Below are positions 59,317 through 64,000 of a DNA stretch of 64,000 bases, one piece after another. Position 1 is the stretch's first letter. Each line of letters begins with the position of its first letter. The stretch is from positions 1-64,000 of the forward strand of contig CAWFTU010000007.1 of NCBI GenBank assembly GCA_963818725.1. The letters run 5' to 3'. The notes under the pieces are model-generated. The model made no database searches and was not told the origin of the DNA. It saw nothing but the letters and a program-made list of their open reading frames with translations. A program made the translations under genes and the position numbers. This stretch comes from DATFDN01 sp963818725 (GTDB lineage Bacteria > Pseudomonadota > Alphaproteobacteria > Acetobacterales > Acetobacteraceae).

Positions 59317-60401
59317 ATGAAGCATGTGGACATGCGCAAGCTGCCGGCGGCGGCGCAAGAGGAACGCCGGCGGCAGGTCATCGGCCTGCGCCAGGCCGGC
59401 CTGACCTACGACGCGATCGCGGCGCAGGTCGGGCTGACCCGGACCGGGGTGTTCGACATCTGCAAGCGCTTTGCCGAGCGCGGGGCGGCTGGGCCGCAGA
59501 CCGGCCCGCGCGGGCCCGAGCCGGGGTATGGCCGGTTCCTCGATGCCGACCAGGAGGCGCAGGTCCGCGAGCTGATCCGGCGCCACACGCCCGACGAGCT
59601 GGACCTTCCCTTTGCGCTCTGGAGCCGGGCGGCGGTGCGGGAGCTGATCCGGCAGCGCTTGGGGGTGCGGGTGGCGGTGCGGACCATGGGCACCGACCTG
59701 GCGCGCTGGGGCTTCACCGCCCAGAAGCCGCTGCGGCGGGCCTGCGAGCAGGACCCGGCGGCGGTGCGGCGCTGGTTGCGGCGGGACTACCCGGCCATCG
59801 CGCCCTCCGCGGCCATTCCATGGACTGCGTCCATGGAACCTTCGCCCGCTCCGCCCGGGCCAAGGTAGAGAGTGGCATGGTGTTCTGGGGTGACGAGACC
59901 GGCCTCCGCTCCGATGACGTGCGCGGCCGCAGCGACGCGCCCCGGGGCCGAACGCCGGAGGTGCGGGTCAACCACAAGCGTGCCGGGCTCGGCCTGATCT
60001 CGGCGCTGACCAACAAGGGCGAGCTCCGCTGGATGGTGCTGGACGGCGCGGTCAAGGCGCCGAGCCTGCTCCGCTTCCTCGCCCGTCTGGTTCGGGATGC
60101 CGGCCAGAAGGTCTTCCTTATCCTCGACCGCCTGCCTGTCCACCGCTCTGCCAAGGTCCGCGCCTGGTTGGCCGGGCGCGAGGCGGAGATCGAGGTCTTC
60201 CACCTGCCCGGGTACAGCCCCGAGCTGAATCCAGACGAGGGCGTCAACGGTGACCTGAAGCAGGCGGTCACCCGCAAGGGGCCGGCGCGCAGCAAGGCGC
60301 AGCTCAAGCGCGCCGTTGTCGGGCACATGCGCAAGCTCTCGAAGTTGCCCCATCGGGTGCGCAGCTTCTTCGGGCACAAGACCTTCCGCTACGCCGCCTA
60401 G
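59317..60401 (+). pseudogene. IS630-family transposase with a 50-bp insertion (element H)
   Basis: Protein related to IS630-D: MKHVDMRKLPAAAQEERRRQ, GLTRTGVFDICKRF, then after the insertion VESGMVFWGDETGLRSDD, FLILDRLPVHRS, LPGYSPELNPDEGVNGDL. Deleting 59803-59852 joins RRDYPAIA to ARAKVESGMVFW in frame. No other lesion is seen. Confidence 0.92.
59803..59852 (-). repeat. 50-bp hairpin element, copy 4 (inside IS630-H transposase)
   Basis: Minus-strand order: GGA, GCGGGC, GAAGG, TTCCATGGAC, GCA, GTCCATGGAA, T, GGCCGC, GGAGGG. The inner stem is perfect and the same as copy 2; the outer stem has one G-G mismatch. Preceded by GGGC on its strand. Antisense to the host gene, and at a different position in it than copy 2. 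Confidence 0.88.
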
Positions 60402-60571
60402 TTCAAGATTACCCGAAGCCGGATCAATAAGTCACTCATGCGGCATAGTCTTTGCTGGTCAACCGACCGGTTCAGCAGAGGGCGCTCAGCCCTGCCATGC
60501 AGAAAGCTGACCGACGCGCCGGACAGATTCCCGCGACGTGGACCGACATCATAAAGGGAGCAGGGCGACTG

Positions 60572-60742
60572 ATGTCCACCGCGCATTCTAACGATCAAGG
60601 TTTCGTCATCCCTCTATGCAAGCTGCTCTGCGCGCCGCACAACCTGCCCATGATCGAATTCGACGCCGAAGCACACGAGATCCGCGATTCCACGCTTTCC
60701 GAAGGGGGAAGCGACCAGTGGAGAATTTACATGCTACCTTGA
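60572..60742 (+). CDS. Small hypothetical ORF before the acetoacetyl-CoA synthetase
   Basis: 56 residues, MSTAHSNDQGFVIPLCKLLC, then APHNLPMIEFDAEAHEIRDS. ATG lies 9 bp after a GGGAGCAGGG segment. No family is recognised. It ends where the AacS reading begins, so it may instead be a foreign 5' end fused to a truncated AacS gene. The rest of 60428-60740 shows nothing. Confidence 0.3.
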   Translation: MSTAHSNDQGFVIPLCKLLCAPHNLPMIEFDAEAHEIRDSTLSEGGSDQWRIYMLP

Positions 60743-61349
60743 GGCGCGCACGAACAGACGCTTCGGCGATTATTGGTCCCTCGACCGGTTTTGCGGCGCG
60801 GGGCTCCGCGCGTTCTGGCGGGCATTTCTCGACTGGTCGGCCATCCCGCGCGAGGGCGATCCTGATCCGGTGTGCGTCGGCGCGGACTGCGAGGCGGCGT
60901 CGTTCTTCCCGGGCCTGCGCCTGAACTACGCCGAGTGCCTGCTGGGCGGCGACCCCGCGGCGCCCGCGGTGACGGCGTGCCACCACGGCGGCGGGCGCGA
61001 GCGGCTCAGCCGCGGCGCGCTGCGCGCGCGGGTCGTCCGCCTCGCCCGGGCCCTCACCGACTGGCGTCGGGCCGGGCGATCGCGTCGTCGCGGTGGCGCG
61101 CAACAACGCCGAGGTGGTGACGCCGCGCTCGCGGCGGCGGCGGTCGGCGGGCCGTTCTCCAGTTGCGCGACTGACATTGGCGCCTTCGCGGCGCTGGCGC
61201 GCTTCGCGCCGCTCGCGCCGGCGGTGCTCCTGGGCAGCGCGCCATGCCGTGGGACCGGGCGGCCGGTGGCGGCGCAGCCGGCCGAAGTGGCGGCGTCGCT
61301 CCCTGGCGGCGCGCGGCGACCGCGCTCGATGAGGGACCGATCCCGCGAT

Positions 61350-62396
61350 CCCGCTTATCGGCCAATCGACCCGCTCTTGTACTTTGCAGCAGGGAAGCGC
61401 AAAGTCGCTCTGAACGCGGCGTCTCGGAGCAGAATGATGCGGGCAATCATGAAGGGGCTGACGGACGTTGAGTTCGAACAACTCTACGGGACGGAGGGTC
61501 AGTGTCTGGCGGCGTTGGTGGCGGCGCGCCAACGCGAAGGAATGCCTTGCCCGCGCTGCGCCAATCTGAAGAGCTATGTCTACGGCCGCCGTGTCGGCTG
61601 CACGCGCTGCGGCCGGCGTTGGTCGGTCACCGCGGGCACCGTGATGGCGGACACCAAGCTGTCTTTGACCACTTGGTTCCGCGCCATGCACCTGATGAGC
61701 AGCACCAAACAGGCGATCTCGGCGGTCGAGCTCGGCCGCAGGTTGGGCCTGGGCTATGCGACGGCCTGGTATCTGCACAAGCGGCTCCGCCACGCCATGA
61801 CCGAGCGGACGGAGCGCTATTCGCTCGAGGGCGCGAGCGACGACGATGCCGCGCCGCCGGTAGTGGAGGCGGATGACGTGTATCTGGGAGGTGAAAGGAA
61901 CCAAGGCGGCGGAACCGAAGGCAAGACCTGCGTCATCGTCGCCTGCGAGCGGCATGCGGACGGGCGCATGGGCCATGTCGCGATGCGCGCAGTCAGCGCC
62001 TTCTCCAGCGAGGCGGTGGCCGCGTTCCGCGATGCCCACATCGCCGCCGGCGCGACTGTGCACACGGACGGCTTGCGGGCGTTCAACGCCTTCGGGGAAG
62101 CCGGGCGGACGCATGTCGCCACCGTCACCGGCGGCGGGCGTCCGGAGCGCGAGCGCAGCGCCCCGTTCTTCACCGTCAACACCCTGGTCGCCAATCTCAG
62201 TACCGCGCTCAAGGCCACCCACAAGCGGCTCTCCCCCAAGCATCTGCCCGACTATCTCGGCGCCTTCTGCTGGACCACCAACCGGCGCCGCAACATGCGA
62301 GGCATGGTCAACGCGCTTTGCCGTGCCGTCGCTGCGTCGTCCCGTCTGACCCACAAAGGCGTCTACCCGTGACGGGTCGATTGGCCGATAAGCGGG
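61350..62396 (+). mobile_element. IS1595-type element A, copy 2
   Basis: Same ends as copy 1 (CCCGCTTATCGGCCAATCGA / inverse). ATCCCG occurs at 61340-61345 and 62397-62402, but the full 8-bp duplication is not clean: four extra bases (CGAT) lie between the left ATCCCG and the element. Confidence 0.9.
61434..62372 (+). CDS. IS1595-type transposase, copy 2, intact
   Basis: 312 residues from MMRAIMKGLTDVEFEQLYGT. Zinc-ribbon (GMPCPRCANLKS, VGCTRCGRRWS), HTH-like region (KQAISAVELGRRLGLGYATA) and DDE-type core (VEADDVYLGGERN, VHTDGLRAFNAFG, HLPDYLGAFCWTTNRRRN). The usual Glu of the last motif (AEF in element B) is Ala here (GAF), so the third catalytic residue may be supplied elsewhere, as in variant subgroups. 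An ATG at 61449 is an alternative start. Confidence 0.92.
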   Translation: MMRAIMKGLTDVEFEQLYGTEGQCLAALVAARQREGMPCPRCANLKSYVYGRRVGCTRCGRRWSVTAGTVMADTKLSLTTWFRAMHLMSSTKQAISAVELGRRLGLGYATAWYLHKRLRHAMTERTERYSLEGASDDDAAPPVVEADDVYLGGERNQGGGTEGKTCVIVACERHADGRMGHVAMRAVSAFSSEAVAAFRDAHIAAGATVHTDGLRAFNAFGEAGRTHVATVTGGGRPERERSAPFFTVNTLVANLSTALKATHKRLSPKHLPDYLGAFCWTTNRRRNMRGMVNALCRAVAASSRLTHKGVYP

Positions 62397-63684
62397 ATCC
62401 CGGACGGCTTGCGCGTCCCGGTGCATCGCCTCGCCAGCCTCGGCGGTGGCGGCCCGGATTTCGCCTGGCGGCGGCACGCGTTCAACCACCCCTTGTTCAT
62501 CCTGTTCTCCTCCGGCACCACCGGCGCGCCGAAGTGCCTCGTGCACGGCGCCGGCGGCACCCTGCTCGAGCACCTCAAGGAGCACCGGCTGCACGGCGAC
62601 CTGCGGGCGGGCGAGCGGCTGTTCTTCCAGACCTCGTGCGGCTGGATGATGTGGAACTGGCAGCTCTCGGCGCTCGCGTCCGGCGCCGAGCTGGTGCTCT
62701 ACGACGGCCCGGTGGCGGGGCCGGAGACGCTGTGGCGGCTGGTCGCCGAGGAGGCCGTCACGGTGTTCGGCACCAGCGCGGCCTTCCTGCAGTTCTGCGA
62801 GGGAGCGGGGTTCGCGCCCGGCCGCGCCCTCGACCTGTCGGCGCTGCGCGGCGTGCTGTCCACCGGCTCCATTCTCTACCCGCGCCAGTACCATTGGGTA
62901 AGAGACCGTGTGGGGCCGCTGCCGCTGCAGTCGATCTCGGGCGGGACGGACATCATTGGCTGCTTCGTCCTGGGCAACCCCAACTTGCCCGTCCATCGCG
63001 GCCAGGCGCAGTGCCGCAGCCTGGGGCTGGATGTGCGCGCCCTGCCCGGCGAGCCGGGCGCGCGGGTGGGCGAGCTGGTCTGCGCCAACCCGTTCCCCTC
63101 GCGCCCGCTGGGCTTCTGGGGCGATCCGGATGGCCGACGCTTCCACGACGCCTATTTCAGCCAGAACCCCGGCCTCTGGACGCACGGCGACCGGGTCGAG
63201 GCCACGGCGCAGGGCGGCTGGGTCCTGCATGGCCGCTCCGACGGGGTGATCAACGTCCGCGGCGTCCGGGTCGGCCCGGCGGAGATTTACGCGATCCTTC
63301 AGCACATCGACGAGATCGTGGAGGCCATGGCCGTCGAGCAGCAGGCGGAGGCCGAGCCTGGCGGGACTCGCCTGGTCTTGCTCGTGGTGCTGCGCAAGGG
63401 AACGGAACTCGACGGCGCGCTCGCGAAGCGCATCCGCGTGCAACTCGCCCAGCGCGGCTCGCCGGCGCTGGTGCCAGCCGTCATCGCCGCTGTCGCGGCG
63501 CTTCCGCTCACCCACAGCGGCAAGCGCTCCGAGGCGGCGGCGCGCGAGGCGGTCAACGGCCGCCCCGTCCGCAACCGCGCGGCGCTGCAGAACCCGGACT
63601 GCCTCGCTGCCATCGCCAGCCATCCCGCGCTGCGGGCCGCTTCCTCCAAGACTGCGCCTCAGGGCCACAAGGGTGAGGATTCTA

Positions 63685-64000
63685 ATGGCGAGCGATGCGC
63701 TGGAGCGGGAGCTTCAGGCCATCGCCGAAAAGACGCTTGGGATCGCTCCGGTCGGCTGGGCCGACAACCTGCTCGAGATGGGCAGTGATTCCCTGACAAT
63801 CATCAACCTATTCCTGGCCTTTGAGGAGCGCATCAAATCTGGCCTCCCCGAGTCCACGCTGTTCGACGCGCCCACGATCGAGAGCTTTGCCGCCCTCGCG
63901 CCGTGCCCGGACGAATGTAGCAGCCGAAACCGAGAGGGCACGTGCGGCGAAGCTCGAGCGAGGCGATCCGGCGCCGGGTTTGCGGGTTCGCCCGGCGGAG
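63685..64000 (+). CDS. Acyl carrier protein / phosphopantetheine-binding domain, partial
   Basis: Starts MASDALERELQAIAEKTLGI and has LLEMGSDSLTIINLFLAFEE, where the Ser of DSL takes the 4'-phosphopantetheine arm, followed by LFDAPTIESFAAL. The frame remains open to the window end, beyond the about 75-residue carrier domain, so the protein continues. It lies directly after or overlapping the AacS pseudogene, and may have been its C-terminal carrier domain or the start of a biosynthetic enzyme. Confidence 0.75.
   Translation, partial: MASDALERELQAIAEKTLGIAPVGWADNLLEMGSDSLTIINLFLAFEERIKSGLPESTLFDAPTIESFAALAPCPDECSSRNREGTCGEARARRSGAGFAGSPGG

Larger units (their letters stand above)
59263..60427 (+). 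mobile_element. IS630-family element (H), 1165 bp
   Basis: Inverted ends TTGATCCGGCCTGGGTGATC and, inverted, GATTACCCGAAGCCGGATCAA shortened here to its outer GCCGGATCAA. TA duplication at 59261-59262 and 60428-60429. Related to IS630-D by ends and protein. Confidence 0.92.
60741..63788 (+). pseudogene. aacS: Acetoacetyl-CoA synthetase, split by IS1595 and frameshifted
   Basis: N-terminal part 60741-61349 (RRFGDYWSLDRF, FFPGLRLNYAECLLGG, GGPFSSCATDIGAFAALARF) and C-terminal part from 62397 (VPVHRLASLGGGGPDFAWRR, LFILFSSGTTGAPKCLVHGA, QTSCGWMMWNWQLSALASGA, SGGTDIIGCFVLGNPNLPVH, VINVRGVRVGPAEIYAI). The IS sits in LDEGPIP/DGLRVP. Two further frame changes are near 61070 and 61130. No start codon is clear. 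The enzyme activates acetoacetate for ketone-body or PHB metabolism. The 3' end overlaps the acyl carrier protein frame, which may once have been fused. Confidence 0.85.

Noticed and set aside
60606..63668. 1020-residue minus-strand ORF
   Set aside because: It is the shadow of the AacS pseudogene and the IS1595 transposase on the plus strand, with Arg/Gly/Ala-rich composition and no motif.

Overview
The window is GC-rich DNA from an alphaproteobacterium. The gene set (PAS/photoactive-yellow-protein-like pair, NDUFA9-like protein, gltBD, NtaA-type monooxygenase, AacS-type ligase beside an acyl carrier protein, very many IS copies) suggests Acetobacteraceae. That is an inference from family resemblance, not proof. 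No rRNA, tRNA or CRISPR array was seen.

Layout. 1-2.6 kb: large serine recombinase with two small upstream partners, next to IS66 debris. 2.9-5.1 kb: an AT-rich gene of unknown function split by an ISAs1 element. 5.2-15.4 kb: host metabolic block. On the minus strand are a beta-hydroxyacid dehydrogenase, an aminotransferase, a PEP-CTERM protein, a PYP-like photoreceptor with its PAS partner, an NtaA/DmoA monooxygenase and a frameshifted SDR. Diverging from them on the plus strand are an acyl-CoA synthetase, a TauD-type dioxygenase, an SDR and a carboxymuconolactone-decarboxylase-like protein. 16.2-25.2 kb: a nest of IS1595, IS982, IS630 and IS110 elements inside one another and inside an AT-rich resolvase/membrane-protein pair, followed by a dinJ-yafQ toxin-antitoxin module flanked by 666-bp direct repeats that carry a vapC remnant. 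24.8-35.9 kb: one minus-strand operon for type I secretion and glycosylation (ABC exporter, HlyD adaptor, Sel1 protein, fused glycosyltransferase, unknown protein, GT4). 36-37.8 kb: amidase-like pseudoenzyme and GNAT acetyltransferase. 37.9-40.5 kb: IS630 sitting in the target duplication of an IS701. 40.7-50.5 kb: DUF347 membrane protein, gltB, gltD, NDUFA9-like protein, luciferase-like oxidoreductase, GST. 50.5-56.6 kb: IS630, IS982, IS630, IS481, IS481. 56.9-64 kb: broken msrQ, cyclase, OCH1-like glycosyltransferase, IS630, an acetoacetyl-CoA synthetase split by IS1595, and the start of an acyl carrier protein.

Main discovery candidate. Four exact 50-bp insertions (4003-4052, 19741-19790, 55290-55339, 59803-59852) lie inside four transposase genes of ISAs1, IS630 (two) and IS481 type. 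Each folds into the same two-stem hairpin, the stems covary between copies, each lies directly 3' of GGGC on its own strand, and removing the 50 bp restores the transposase without any target duplication. This looks like an undescribed miniature hairpin element, perhaps moved as single-stranded DNA by an IS200/IS605-like (HUH) enzyme encoded elsewhere.

Many genes carry single-base frameshifts, including gltB and gltD, which should be essential or nearly so. Some of these may be sequencing errors, so pseudogene calls based on one base are tentative.
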